The notes under the pieces are model-generated. The model worked only from the letters and a program-made list of their open reading frames with translations, was not told where the DNA came from and did no database searches. A DNA stretch of 53,160 nucleotides, taken from an uncultured Bacilli bacterium (lineage in GTDB: Bacteria > Bacillota_I > Bacilli_A > RF39 > UBA660). Positions within the stretch are counted from its first letter, which is position 1. Every line of letters begins with the position of its first letter. Below, piece after piece: positions 1-8,950 of this stretch. The DNA lies in assembly GCA_934140355.1 (NCBI GenBank), contig CAKPBH010000005.1, positions 1-53,160 on the forward strand, written 5' to 3'. Position numbers and translations under genes: made by a program.

Positions 1-4
1 AAAT

Positions 5-53
5 AAAAATCATCGTAAACCCGTATAAATACTGGGATAAATGATGATTTTTT
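5..53 (+). terminator. Rho-independent terminator of an upstream gene outside the window
   Basis: Arms AAAAATCATC (5-14) and GATGATTTTT (43-52) pair. A second inner stem, CCC/GGG, sits in the loop, and a T-run follows. It ends a plus-strand transcript that enters from the left. Confidence 0.65.
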
Positions 54-175
54 ACTATATAAAGTACGAAAGTCGGGATTAATAGAATAAAAAAGAAGGA
101 ATTGGTTTATATAAATTTTTTATATCATTCTTATTTATAATGATAAGATTTTTATTTAAGTATTTTAAACCCATA

Positions 176-189
176 CGAACAAACGTTTA
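176..189 (+). promoter_or_regulatory. LexA/DinR (SOS) operator
   Basis: CGAACAAACGTTTA fits the Gram-positive LexA box CGAACRNRYGTTYG at every defined position except the last. It overlaps the -35 region of the polymerase promoter, which is where a repressor would block transcription. Damage-inducible control of the two genes downstream is inferred from this match. Confidence 0.75.
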
Positions 190-215
190 ATATTTCTTTT
201 GTCTTGTGCTATAAT
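187..215 (+). promoter_or_regulatory. sigma-A promoter of the polymerase operon
   Basis: A perfect TATAAT lies at 210-215, with a weak -35 (TTAATA, 187-192) 17 bp upstream. The weak -35 is covered by the LexA-type box. The Shine-Dalgarno site follows at about 229-235. Confidence 0.6.
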
Positions 216-240
216 AGAATTAGATTTTGAGGTGGTATGG

Positions 241-1458
241 ATGAAGAGAATTATCTTGCATATTGATGTAAATAACGCTTTTTTATCTTGGACGGCTGTT
301 GAGAGGCTTAAAAATGGTGAAAAGGTGGATATTCGAAAGCGCTACGCTATTATTGGAGGGGATGAATCGGCGAGACGAGGAATTGTTACGGCAAAGAGTG
401 ATTTATGTAAAAAGTGTGGGGTGAAGACTGCCGATACGATATATTCTGCTAGAAAGAAATGCCCTTATTTGGAAGTTTATGCGGGAGACTTTAAGGTGTT
501 TCGAAAGTACTCTGATATGATGTATCATTATTTACTAAAATATACAAATATTATTGAACGATATTCTATTGATGAGTGTTTTTTAGATTATACGGCTTCT
601 TACCAATTATTTGGAGATCCAGTAAAAGTTGCTTACCAAATCAAAGATGATATTTACCGATTATTTGGTTTTACGGTTAATGTTGGGGTTGGTAATAATA
701 AGTTAGAGGCTAAGATGGCTTCTGATTTTGAAAAACCGAATCGTGTTCACACTTTATTTGATGAAGAGATTTCCACAAAGATGTGGATACTTCCAATTGA
801 TGATTTATTCATGTTGGGAAAATCTAGTGCTAAGGTGCTACGAGAGATGGGAATTGAGACAATTGGAGAACTTGCTCATTATGATGTAGAAAGATTGGTA
901 AAAAGATTCAAAAGTCATGGAAAAATGATGTGGGAATTTGCGAATGGAATCGATAATAGCGAAGTTAGTTATCAAGTAAGGGACGCTAAGAGTATTTCTT
1001 GTTCAACAGTTTTGCCTTATGATTATCATCATCGTGAAGATTGTTTAAAAGTACTTCGTCAGCTTTCGATGGAAGTGGGAAGAAAGTTAAGATTAAAGAA
1101 GGTTTATGCTAAGAATGTGAGTATTTGGATTAAGTATAATAATTTTGTTAAAGAAAGTAAGCAAAAGAATTTGGAGAATACGATTTATAATGATATGGAT
1201 ATTTTTCATACTTCTGCCTTGCTATTTGACTCTTTATGGGATAAATCTAGTCCTATTCGGGCTTTATGTGTTGGGGTTGGACATTTATCGTATGAACATG
1301 ATCGGCAATTATCTTTATTTGAGGATAAGGAAAATAAAGTGGGAAATAGTCATGATATGGATAATAAATTGCAAGAAGTTATTGATAAAATAAGAGATAA
1401 ATATGGTAATGATAAAATTGTCTATGCCGATATGTTAGAAAAGAGTGAGAAAAAATGA
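241..1458 (+). CDS. dinB: Y-family DNA polymerase (DinB/Pol IV-like)
   Basis: Translesion polymerase that copies damaged DNA. The N-terminus carries the palm motif HIDVNNAF with the first catalytic aspartate. The motif SIDECFLD supplies the second Asp-Glu pair. A helix-hairpin-helix-like stretch (LGKSSAKVLREMGIETIGEL) follows, and near the C-terminus QLSLF is a textbook beta-clamp binding motif. I place the start at ATG 241, preceded by GAGGTGG at 5-nt spacing; an in-frame ATG at 199 would lie upstream of the -10 box. This gives 405 residues, slightly longer than classical Pol IV. It overlaps the next gene by ATGA and sits behind a LexA-type box, so SOS induction is likely. Confidence 0.93.
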   Translation: MKRIILHIDVNNAFLSWTAVERLKNGEKVDIRKRYAIIGGDESARRGIVTAKSDLCKKCGVKTADTIYSARKKCPYLEVYAGDFKVFRKYSDMMYHYLLKYTNIIERYSIDECFLDYTASYQLFGDPVKVAYQIKDDIYRLFGFTVNVGVGNNKLEAKMASDFEKPNRVHTLFDEEISTKMWILPIDDLFMLGKSSAKVLREMGIETIGELAHYDVERLVKRFKSHGKMMWEFANGIDNSEVSYQVRDAKSISCSTVLPYDYHHREDCLKVLRQLSMEVGRKLRLKKVYAKNVSIWIKYNNFVKESKQKNLENTIYNDMDIFHTSALLFDSLWDKSSPIRALCVGVGHLSYEHDRQLSLFEDKENKVGNSHDMDNKLQEVIDKIRDKYGNDKIVYADMLEKSEKK

Positions 1459-2774
1459 AAAAAGAAGAAATAAGAGAACTAATGGAAGATAATCCAAATG
1501 TTATTTATGAGGAAGAATTTTTTGATAGAATTAAGGGAACTAGTTTATTAGAATTTCGACGCAATATTAATTTTATTCAAGATATTAATCCAACACTTTA
1601 TTTAGAAAACAAGGTAAATCGTTACTATCAAACACTATTAAATAAATATGATACTAATACTTGTCTATTTGATGAATATCAAGAATTGTTAAAAATATTT
1701 GAACAAAAAAATTATAAATTATTTGAGCAATATCATCATTTTAACTATTTAGTGAATCGAGATATGATTATCAAATTGGAAGATTATATGGCTTATTCGG
1801 ATGGAAAAAGAATGGCATCTTTATATCTTTTAAATGAAACAAGTAAAAAAATTAGTGAAATTGTCGTAGATGGATTATTTAAAGATACTATTTATAATGT
1901 TTGGATTAATATGAAAGAAATTATTAGATATTATAATAATCTAGGAAAACAGGAAAAATTGATTCATCAAAATAGATTAAATCTCTATCAAAAAATTTTG
2001 GAAATCGATAAAATGGATAATCTTAAAAAAATTCAACTATATAATGAATTAATAGATAAAAAGATTTATTTATTATTTTATCAAGATTGGTATCGTGTAA
2101 GAAAGCATTCCTATAAAAAAATGAAAAATGTTTTATTTCGTCCTAAAGAAAAAGGAAATTTATTTTGCTATAAAGAAAGTTTAATGAAACAAGTCCCTAT
2201 TTATGAATTAGATGGACAAGATTTCTTTATGTTAGTCAGTTGTCGAAATAAATATAGGGAAGTAAGCCAGGCTAGAAGACATTGTTATATTTTAATTTCT
2301 GCCTACAATATGGAAGTATTTAGTAAGAAAAAGTTTATCTATGGTTATACTGATTTTTCTATAGATGATATTATGCATGTATTTGAAAATGATATTGCTT
2401 CTTCTAGTAATTTTAGTTCTAATTCCTTTACAACAAGTTTTGTTAATCGGATTATGACGCCCGATGAGATTAGTTGTTCTAAAGGATATAGTGAAATTCA
2501 AATGGTAAATAAAAGAGTTGATGGGGAATTAAAATACTTTTTTATTCGAAAGCCAAATTACTTGGTGGTTTTTGATGAGATTGAAGAACGACACTTAATG
2601 GAAGCAATGAAACTTAATATTCCTATTATTGTTATTCCTACTTCGAAATATAAAGATAAATTAAACGAAGGGCGAAAAAGAGGAGAACAATTGGGAAACT
2701 TCAATTTTGACATGATTCTTGATACTTATACAAATGGGAATGATATGGAAAAAGAAAAAAGGGCGAGAAGATAA
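1455..2774 (+). CDS. Unknown protein in the SOS polymerase operon
   Basis: 439 residues, not assigned to any family I can name. It is Lys/Tyr/Ile rich, with no signal peptide or membrane segment, so probably cytoplasmic. The first half is helical. The last 100 residues look like a separate alpha/beta module: a strand with SEIQMVNKR, then PNYLVVFDEI, a helix, and NIPIIVIPTSKY. The start overlaps the stop of the polymerase gene (ATGA at 1455-1458), which implies translational coupling and shared LexA-type control. A role in DNA-damage tolerance is inferred from position only. Confidence 0.85.
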   Translation: MKKEEIRELMEDNPNVIYEEEFFDRIKGTSLLEFRRNINFIQDINPTLYLENKVNRYYQTLLNKYDTNTCLFDEYQELLKIFEQKNYKLFEQYHHFNYLVNRDMIIKLEDYMAYSDGKRMASLYLLNETSKKISEIVVDGLFKDTIYNVWINMKEIIRYYNNLGKQEKLIHQNRLNLYQKILEIDKMDNLKKIQLYNELIDKKIYLLFYQDWYRVRKHSYKKMKNVLFRPKEKGNLFCYKESLMKQVPIYELDGQDFFMLVSCRNKYREVSQARRHCYILISAYNMEVFSKKKFIYGYTDFSIDDIMHVFENDIASSSNFSSNSFTTSFVNRIMTPDEISCSKGYSEIQMVNKRVDGELKYFFIRKPNYLVVFDEIEERHLMEAMKLNIPIIVIPTSKYKDKLNEGRKRGEQLGNFNFDMILDTYTNGNDMEKEKRARR

Positions 2775-2800
2775 CTTATAAATTATTATTGGAATGATAT

Positions 2801-2819
2801 TTACCTTTGGTAAGGATTT
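2801..2819 (+). terminator. Weak terminator after the SOS operon
   Basis: Short hairpin TTACC-TTT-GGTAA followed by GGATTTTTT. The stem is only 5 bp, so this is tentative. Confidence 0.35.
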
Positions 2820-2883
2820 TTTAAGTATTATTTTCTAATAAAAATTTATTTCTAGTAAATTATGATTTATTTATTTTTATTTT

Positions 2884-2892
2884 TGATATAAT
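2884..2892 (+). promoter_or_regulatory. Extended -10 promoter for tex
   Basis: TGATATAAT is an extended -10 (TGnTATAAT). There is no good -35, as is usual for this promoter class. It lies 55 nt upstream of the tex start. Confidence 0.55.
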
Positions 2893-2946
2893 TGTTTTTA
2901 GGAAAGATAATTGTATCTTTTTTATTTTAGAAAGAAGTGTAAAAAA

Positions 2947-5106
2947 ATGAATCAAGAAATTATTAAAGAAATTGCTGCTACTTTAAATGTTCAGATGAAG
3001 CAAGTAGAAAGTGTTTTAAAACTACTTAGTGAGGGAAATACAGTTCCTTTTATTGCGCGGTATCGTAAAGAGGCTACTGGGGCTTTGGATGAGGAACAAA
3101 TTCGTCAAATTAATGAGGTTTATGAATATCAAGTTAATTTATTGAAACGTAAGGAAGATGTTATTCGTCTAATTGATGAAAAAGGGCTTCTTACGGATGA
3201 TTTAAAGAAAGATATTATGAAATGTGAGAAGTTAGTTGAGGTTGAAGATTTATATCGTCCATTTAAGGAGAAGAAAAAAACGAAGGCTACAGAGGCAATT
3301 AAGAATGGACTTGAACCGATGGCTAAAATTATGATGAGTTTTCCTTTAAATATTGATATGGAAGAACTTGCTGGAAGATATTTGAATGAGGCAATTAAAA
3401 GTACTGATGAGGCTATTCAAGGGGCTAAGTATATTATTGCAGAGTGGATTAGTGATAATGCTAGTTATCGTAAATATTTAAGAAACAATATGATGAATCA
3501 TGGGGTTATTATTTCTAAGATGAAGAAAAAAGCAGAAGATGAGCATGGTATTTATGAGATGTATTATGATTATAGTGAGAAAGTTAAATATATTAAACCA
3601 CATCGTATTCTTGCGATGAATCGTGGAGAAAAGGAAGGAATATTAAGTATTGGTATTGAAGTAGATATGGATTATGTATTAGGATTCTTTGATAAGAAAA
3701 TTATAAAAAATGAGAAGAGTCCTGTTGCTGAATATGTTAAAGATGCGATTCGTGATAGTTATAAGCGTTTGATTTTTCCTAGTGTTGAAAGAGAAGTTAG
3801 AGCAGAATTAAAAGAAGTTGCTGAAACGCAAGCAATTGATGTGTTTGGAAAGAATTTGGAAAAGTTGCTTTTACAGGCACCAATGAAAGATAAGGTTGTC
3901 CTTGGCTTTGACCCTGCTTATCGTACAGGATGTAAGTTAGCTGTTATTGACCCTACTTCAAGAATTTTAAATATTAGTAAAATTTATCCTCATGAACCAC
4001 ATAATAAATGGGATGAAGCAAAAAAGATTATTAAAGATTTAATTAAGAAATATGATGTTGATATTATTGCTGTTGGGAATGGAACGGCTTCTCGTGAAAG
4101 TGAAAAGTTAGTTGCTGAAGTATGTCAAGAATATACAGAGAAAAAAATTGCTTTTGTGATTGTTAGTGAGGCTGGGGCTTCGGTTTATTCGGCTAGTCCT
4201 CTTGCCATTTCAGAATTTCCTGATTTGCATGTTGAAGAGCGAAGTGCAATTAGTATTGGAAGAAGATTACAAGATCCACTTAGTGAACTAGTTAAGATTG
4301 ATTCAAAAAGTATTGGAGTTGGTCAATATCAGCACGATGTTAATCAAAAGAAATTGAATGAATCGCTAGACTTTGTCGTTAGTAAGGCGGTTAATGCTGT
4401 TGGAGTAAATATTAATACGGCTAGTCCATCTATTTTAAAATATGTTTCCGGGCTTACAAAGACAACGATTGATAAGATTATTAAGTATCGTGAGAAGCAT
4501 GGAAAAATTTTATCTAGAGAAGAAATTTTAGATGAAAAGTTAGTTTCTCCGAAGGTTTATGAACAATCTGTTGGGTTTATGAGAGTAATTGATGGAGATA
4601 ATATTTTAGATAAGACTTCTATTCACCCGGAGAGTTATCAGGCTACTTTAGAACTTTTAGGGAATTTAGGACTTGATACCAGTAGTATTGGTAGTGAAGA
4701 TTTGATGAAAAAGTTAGAGGAATTAGATTTAGAGAAATATTCAAAAGAGCATGGTGTTGATATTTATACTTTAGAGGATATTGTAAAGTGCTTAAAACAA
4801 CCAAATCGTGATTTTCGTGATGATTATCAAAAACCATTACTTCGCAGTGATATTTTAAAGATTGAAGATTTAAAAAGAGGAATGGAATTAGAGGGAACAG
4901 TTCGTAATGTTGTTGATTTTGGGGTATTCATTGATATTGGACTTCATGATGATGGGCTTGCTCATATTTCTAAATTAACTAAAGATTATATTAAACATCC
5001 AATGGAAGTTGTTAATGTTGGAGATATTGTGAAATGTTATGTTGATGATGTTAATTTAGAAAAAAATAAAGTTAGTTTATCTTTAATTAACCCATCTGAA
5101 ATTTAG
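2947..5106 (+). CDS. tex: Tex-family transcription accessory / S1 RNA-binding protein
   Basis: A 719-residue protein of the usual Tex length with the domains in the expected order. They are an N-terminal helical Tex domain, a YqgF/RNase H-like fold beginning VLGFDPAYRTGCKLAVID, a helix-hairpin-helix pair (NTASPSILKYVSGL...), and a C-terminal S1 domain (GMELEGTVRNVVDFGVFIDI). Tex proteins bind nucleic acid and act in transcription and RNA metabolism in the cytoplasm. I choose ATG 2947 (MNQEIIKEI) because homologues begin there; the ATG at 2911 adds 12 unlikely residues. Transcribed alone from its own extended -10 promoter. Confidence 0.95.
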   Translation: MNQEIIKEIAATLNVQMKQVESVLKLLSEGNTVPFIARYRKEATGALDEEQIRQINEVYEYQVNLLKRKEDVIRLIDEKGLLTDDLKKDIMKCEKLVEVEDLYRPFKEKKKTKATEAIKNGLEPMAKIMMSFPLNIDMEELAGRYLNEAIKSTDEAIQGAKYIIAEWISDNASYRKYLRNNMMNHGVIISKMKKKAEDEHGIYEMYYDYSEKVKYIKPHRILAMNRGEKEGILSIGIEVDMDYVLGFFDKKIIKNEKSPVAEYVKDAIRDSYKRLIFPSVEREVRAELKEVAETQAIDVFGKNLEKLLLQAPMKDKVVLGFDPAYRTGCKLAVIDPTSRILNISKIYPHEPHNKWDEAKKIIKDLIKKYDVDIIAVGNGTASRESEKLVAEVCQEYTEKKIAFVIVSEAGASVYSASPLAISEFPDLHVEERSAISIGRRLQDPLSELVKIDSKSIGVGQYQHDVNQKKLNESLDFVVSKAVNAVGVNINTASPSILKYVSGLTKTTIDKIIKYREKHGKILSREEILDEKLVSPKVYEQSVGFMRVIDGDNILDKTSIHPESYQATLELLGNLGLDTSSIGSEDLMKKLEELDLEKYSKEHGVDIYTLEDIVKCLKQPNRDFRDDYQKPLLRSDILKIEDLKRGMELEGTVRNVVDFGVFIDIGLHDDGLAHISKLTKDYIKHPMEVVNVGDIVKCYVDDVNLEKNKVSLSLINPSEI

Positions 5107-5115
5107 CAAAAACTA

Positions 5116-5144
5116 TTGACAGGTAGGCAATTATCTTATATAAT
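5116..5144 (+). promoter_or_regulatory. Consensus sigma-A promoter of tRNA-Gly
   Basis: TTGACA at 5116-5121, a 17-bp spacer, and TATAAT at 5139-5144: a perfect match on both hexamers, as expected for a stable RNA gene. Confidence 0.85.
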
Positions 5145-5165
5145 TTTAATTGTCTACTTGATTAT

Positions 5166-5240
5166 GCAGCTGTGGTTCAACGATTAGAATTCGGCCTTGC
5201 CAAGGCTGAGACGAGGGTTTGACTCCCTTCAGCTGCTCCA
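5166..5240 (+). tRNA. tRNA-Gly (anticodon GCC)
   Basis: Complete cloverleaf. The acceptor stem GCAGCTG pairs with CAGCTGC and is followed by discriminator T and an encoded CCA (5238-5240). The D arm is GTTC/GAAT. The anticodon stem CGGCC/GGCTG encloses loop TTGCCAA with anticodon GCC at 5199-5201. The T arm is GAGGG/CCCTT with loop TTTGACT. It is a single gene with its own promoter and terminator. Confidence 0.95.
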
Positions 5241-5252
5241 TAATGAATTTTT

Positions 5253-5275
5253 AACACCTGTTTTGGTGTTTTTTT
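5253..5275 (+). terminator. Terminator of tRNA-Gly
   Basis: Stem AACACC/GGTGTT with loop TGTTTT, followed directly by a T-run, 12 nt after the CCA end. Confidence 0.85.
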
Positions 5276-5357
5276 ATTAAAATAATGTTTAAAAATCCTA
5301 TTTTAGCTTCCTTAGATTCAATTAGAGTTTAAAAAAATAATGATATTGGTGATTAAT

Positions 5358-6155
5358 ATGAATATTTATAAGTGTTTAAATGAAATAACAAAATATATAG
5401 ATGAAAATTTAGAAAATGAAATAGATTATAAGATTCTAGCAAAAATGATGGGAGTCAATTCTTATACTATGCAAAGAATATTTTCACTAATATCGGGAAT
5501 TTCTCTAGCAGAATATATTAGAAAAAGAAGATTATCCAATGCTGGGGTTGAATTATACAAAAAAAATGCTAAAGTTATGGATATAGCCATTCAATATCAA
5601 TATAGTAATGCTGCATCATTCTCAAGAGCATTTGAAAATTTTCACGGGATTAAGCCTAGTCAAGTAAATAAACTTTCTACACTAAAAAACTTTCCTAGAA
5701 TTATTTTTAATGAAGAAATCAAGCTAACGAGTACCTTAGAATATAAAATCATAGAAAAAGAAAAATTAGTGTTGTATGGATTAGGTGTTAAAACTAATAA
5801 TAAAAATATTAGTATAGATGCTCCTAGTTTGTTTAAAAAAATGCAATTAAATGATAAGCATAAATATGGTGAGATAAAATTTGGAATGATTACCTATGAA
5901 GATAAATTTAGAGAAAAATGTAATGGATACTATGTTCTTTATGATAAAGAAATGGATAGTTTAGAAAAAATAGTTATTCCTAAAAGTAAATGGCTTGTCT
6001 TTAGGATTAATTCTCAAGATTCTAAAGACATTCAAGAAATGTCGCATCAATTTTATTTACAATTCTTACCTTCTTGTCAATACAATTTGAGAGAAATACC
6101 AGAATTAGAATATTATCATGATAATATTACTGACTTTTTAGTACCAATATATTAA
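5358..6155 (+). CDS. AraC-family regulator with GyrI/Rob-like effector domain
   Basis: 265 residues. The first 100 are an AraC DNA-binding domain with two helix-turn-helix units (YTMQRIFSLISGISLAEYIRKRR and MDIAIQYQYSNAASFSRAF, ending GIKPSQV). The remainder, from about residue 115, resembles the GyrI-like small-molecule-binding domain of Rob/BltR-type regulators (EYKIIEKEKLVLYGLGVKT, WLVFRI). I choose ATG 5358, which has GGTGAT 4 nt upstream, over the ATG at 5340. It probably senses a hydrophobic or drug-like ligand. Targets are unknown, and the strong terminator after it argues against co-transcription with the ATPase gene. Confidence 0.88.
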   Translation: MNIYKCLNEITKYIDENLENEIDYKILAKMMGVNSYTMQRIFSLISGISLAEYIRKRRLSNAGVELYKKNAKVMDIAIQYQYSNAASFSRAFENFHGIKPSQVNKLSTLKNFPRIIFNEEIKLTSTLEYKIIEKEKLVLYGLGVKTNNKNISIDAPSLFKKMQLNDKHKYGEIKFGMITYEDKFREKCNGYYVLYDKEMDSLEKIVIPKSKWLVFRINSQDSKDIQEMSHQFYLQFLPSCQYNLREIPELEYYHDNITDFLVPIY

Positions 6156-6195
6156 ACTGATAAAATTGGTTATCTAAAAGTCAGTTTTTTATTTT
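6129..6195 (+). terminator. Long hairpin terminator overlapping the 3' end of the AraC-type gene
   Basis: ACTGACTTTTTAG (6129-6141, inside the coding end) pairs with CTAAAAGTCAGT (6174-6185) with one bulge. An inner stem ACCAAT/ATTGGT lies in the loop and a T-run follows. Confidence 0.75.
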
Positions 6196-6202
6196 TAATT
6201 TT

Positions 6203-6211
6203 TGTTATAAT
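6203..6211 (+). promoter_or_regulatory. Extended -10 promoter of the ATPase/CxxC pair
   Basis: TGTTATAAT is an extended -10, 22 nt before the ATPase start. It gives the pair its own transcript. Confidence 0.5.
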
Positions 6212-6233
6212 TTTAACTGAAGAGATGGTTTAG

Positions 6234-8084
6234 ATGGAATCAACATTAGAATTTTATTTTACTAAAAAATATATTTCAAAAGAGGAATGGCTATCATTAA
6301 TCAAAGTTATATCAGATTATAATGGATTACTTAGAAAATGGAAAATCATTATTCAAAATGATAAAAATAAAATTAGATATTTTATTAAAACAAAATATAA
6401 ACTGCCACCTACAATTAATCATTTAAATTCTTTTTTACTAAAATCTGGCATAGAAATTTGCTTGCCCAAGACCAACATTACTCTTCCCTTTATTACGAAA
6501 ATTGGAAGTAATATTATTGATATTATCAACTATTCAGAAATTAAAAACAAAGGTAATTTAGCTTTTATAGAAATAACATTTCAAAAATTATATGATGAAA
6601 AAATTAGAAGTAAAACTAAATTTTATTTTCATCATGATGGATTAATAAAAAGATATCGAGCTATATTTTCCATACCTTCTAGTATTCTTTCTGTAAATTT
6701 TGATAGTAATAAAAGATATTTCTATCAAAGTGCTCCTAAATATTTAGAGATTAATAAAATTTTACCTTTATTAAGTATGGATTCAAATTCTTCTATTTTA
6801 AAGATAGATACCTTTCCCTATTTACAAGGAGATTTTTATTTAAGTCAAAATGACTATAGTTTTGATAAGCATTCTATTATTTTAGGTTCTAGTGGTAGTG
6901 GAAAATCAAAATTTATCTGTTTGTTGATAAGTAATATTTATAAAAATAAAAGCCTAAAACAAAAATATAAGATTATTGTAATTGATCCGCATGCGGCATT
7001 AGAAGATGATATTGGGGGAATTGCTAAAGTCATCGATTTTAAAAGCACAGTAGATAGCATAGATTTATTTATTAATAGTCATCATGATGTGATATCTTCT
7101 ACTGAATTATTATTAGAGCTTTTAAAATCCTTAATTTCAGATCAGTACAATGCTAAACTTGAAAGGGTTTTGCGACATAGTATTCATCTACTTCTTACTG
7201 ATGAGTCATTTAATTTTAGTAATTTAAGAAAACTATTACTTGATTTAGAATATAGAAATTCATTAATAAAAAAGCTTAAATTTGATTTACCTATTAGTGT
7301 TATAGAATTTTTTTTATCCGATTTTAATGATTTAAAAACAAAATCATATGGGGAAGCGATTTCGCCAATCATCACGTTCATTGATGAAATGGAGATGATT
7401 CCTGTATTTAATGAACAAGAAGATAAAAAGAATTTAAAAGATACTATTGGTGATAACTTTTTAACTTTATTTTCTTTAGATCGAACTAAATTAGGAGATA
7501 AAGTTACTAAAACTATTTCTGGACTAATTATGCAACAATTGTTAATTATCATTCAAAGGCATGAGATGAATGAACATATTATATTTGTTGTTGATGAGTT
7601 TGCCATTATTGAAAATCCTATTTTAGCTAGATTTTTATCAGAAGCTCGAAAGTATAATTTATCATTAATTTTAGCAGGACAATATTTTAATCAAATATCT
7701 GAAAACTTAAAAAATTCTATTTTTGCTAATATTATTAATTATTATATATTTAGAGTATCTAAATTGGATGCCAATCTATTAGTTGATAGTTTTGATATGA
7801 AAATACCATTAGATGATAATAGAGATAGAAAAGTTAAACTTTTAAATGAATTAAACAATCGTGAGTGTATTGTTAGAATTGACTCTAATGGAAAATTATT
7901 ACCTGCTTTTAAAGCAGAAACTTTAAATTATAGTAGTATTCCTAGAATTAAAGAAAGTTATCATTATGAAAAAGTAAGTCATATACAACAAAAACGGAAA
8001 AAGAATAAATTTGAAGTAGGAAATGATGTAAATTTAAGAGAAATATTAATTTCTAATTCATCAAGTAGAAAGGTTGTGAAGTAA
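6234..8084 (+). CDS. HerA/TraG-like P-loop ATPase (DUF87-type)
   Basis: 616 residues. About 200 N-terminal residues have no recognisable family. A FtsK/HerA/VirD4-type motor domain follows: Walker A GSSGSGKS at about 218-225, IIVIDPHA at 247-254, and Walker B FVVDEFAII at about 451-459. The helix RFLSEARKYNLSLILAGQYFNQI then supplies the conserved Gln typical of VirD4/TraG/HerA ATPases. Such proteins are DNA- or protein-pumping hexamers in conjugation, DNA repair and defence systems. No relaxase, NurA nuclease or type IV secretion gene is near. Its stop abuts the ATG of the next gene. Codons are strongly A-rich, suggesting recent transfer. Confidence 0.85.
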   Translation: MESTLEFYFTKKYISKEEWLSLIKVISDYNGLLRKWKIIIQNDKNKIRYFIKTKYKLPPTINHLNSFLLKSGIEICLPKTNITLPFITKIGSNIIDIINYSEIKNKGNLAFIEITFQKLYDEKIRSKTKFYFHHDGLIKRYRAIFSIPSSILSVNFDSNKRYFYQSAPKYLEINKILPLLSMDSNSSILKIDTFPYLQGDFYLSQNDYSFDKHSIILGSSGSGKSKFICLLISNIYKNKSLKQKYKIIVIDPHAALEDDIGGIAKVIDFKSTVDSIDLFINSHHDVISSTELLLELLKSLISDQYNAKLERVLRHSIHLLLTDESFNFSNLRKLLLDLEYRNSLIKKLKFDLPISVIEFFLSDFNDLKTKSYGEAISPIITFIDEMEMIPVFNEQEDKKNLKDTIGDNFLTLFSLDRTKLGDKVTKTISGLIMQQLLIIIQRHEMNEHIIFVVDEFAIIENPILARFLSEARKYNLSLILAGQYFNQISENLKNSIFANIINYYIFRVSKLDANLLVDSFDMKIPLDDNRDRKVKLLNELNNRECIVRIDSNGKLLPAFKAETLNYSSIPRIKESYHYEKVSHIQQKRKKNKFEVGNDVNLREILISNSSSRKVVK

Positions 8085-8783
8085 ATGAATGATACTATTG
8101 CATTAGATATTGTTAATAAAATATTTCATCATGTATTCGAGAAAGACAATAAATATTCATTAGAAATTTTATTAGAAAAACTTGCTTTTGATATAAAATT
8201 GCCCAAACAAGTTAATGATTCTACAACAAATGAAATAACTTGGGCTGATTCTATCAATAGTGGGAAATATATTACTAATTCAAACATGCAAAAAAGGGAC
8301 TCAACAATTGGATGGATGCTTGATAGAAGAGAATTTAATAATCTTCAAGAATTGATAGAAATATGGAATTCTATTAACTTAACTACAACAGAGCGAGTTT
8401 ATGATTCTATTAATGTGATTAAAAGTGATACTATTTATAGGTGTGAAAATGTTTATCAATGTACTGGTTGTAGTGATTCTAAAAATATTATTTATTGTGA
8501 TTCCTGTGGGAATAGTGAATATATATTAGCATCTCAACGATCGGGGACTTGTAATTTTTGTATTAGGACGGATGATTCGAAAAATTGTAGTAATAGTTAT
8601 AATATTATTTGTTCTAACAAAGTTAGTAATTCTCTTTTTATACAAGATTGTTTTAATTTATATGAATGTATGTTTTGTTCTCATATTGCTAATAAAAGGT
8701 TTTGTATAGCAAATATGCAGTTTGAAGAAGAAGAATATTATGAAATTAAAGGATCTATTGTTGATTGGATATTAAATTCTTAA
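8085..8783 (+). CDS. CxxC-rich (zinc-binding type) unknown protein paired with the ATPase
   Basis: 232 residues, starting on the base after the ATPase stop, so almost certainly co-translated. The N-terminal 110 residues are helical and Cys-free. From about residue 118 there are many cysteines: CTGC, CDSC, CNFC and CMFC pairs plus single Cys in repeated NS/SKN contexts. The end has NKRFCIANMQFEEEEYYEIK. That ending resembles Cys-rich proteins of unknown function that I recall from candidate-phyla and phage genomes (NKxYCIxNxQYxxEEY pattern). The pairs look like metal-binding knuckles in a repeat fold. No catalytic motif is visible and I assign no function. Confidence 0.82.
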   Translation: MNDTIALDIVNKIFHHVFEKDNKYSLEILLEKLAFDIKLPKQVNDSTTNEITWADSINSGKYITNSNMQKRDSTIGWMLDRREFNNLQELIEIWNSINLTTTERVYDSINVIKSDTIYRCENVYQCTGCSDSKNIIYCDSCGNSEYILASQRSGTCNFCIRTDDSKNCSNSYNIICSNKVSNSLFIQDCFNLYECMFCSHIANKRFCIANMQFEEEEYYEIKGSIVDWILNS

Positions 8784-8925
8784 TCTTTTTTCTTTATATC
8801 TTAATTTTTAACAATAACATTACCACTTTATTTCTCTTATTTTCAATTGATTTTATGGATATAGTAAAAGTACTTCATAAGTATTTTCCTTTGATAAAAA
8901 AATCATTTCCAAAAAAGAATTTTTG

Positions 8926-8934
8926 CATAAACTA
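8926..8934 (+). promoter_or_regulatory. Possible sigma-K-like -10 box before the DUF11 gene
   Basis: CATAAACTA fits CATAnnnTA, the sigma-K -10 consensus. No clear -35 AC is seen at the right spacing, and the start point would fall close to the Shine-Dalgarno site. Tentative. Confidence 0.3.
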
Positions 8935-8950
8935 ATTTGAAGGAGGAATT

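Noticed and set aside
6234..8783. Conjugative element or type IV secretion locus
   Set aside because: Only the TraG/HerA-like ATPase is present; no relaxase, VirB4, VirB6 or integrase is within the window.
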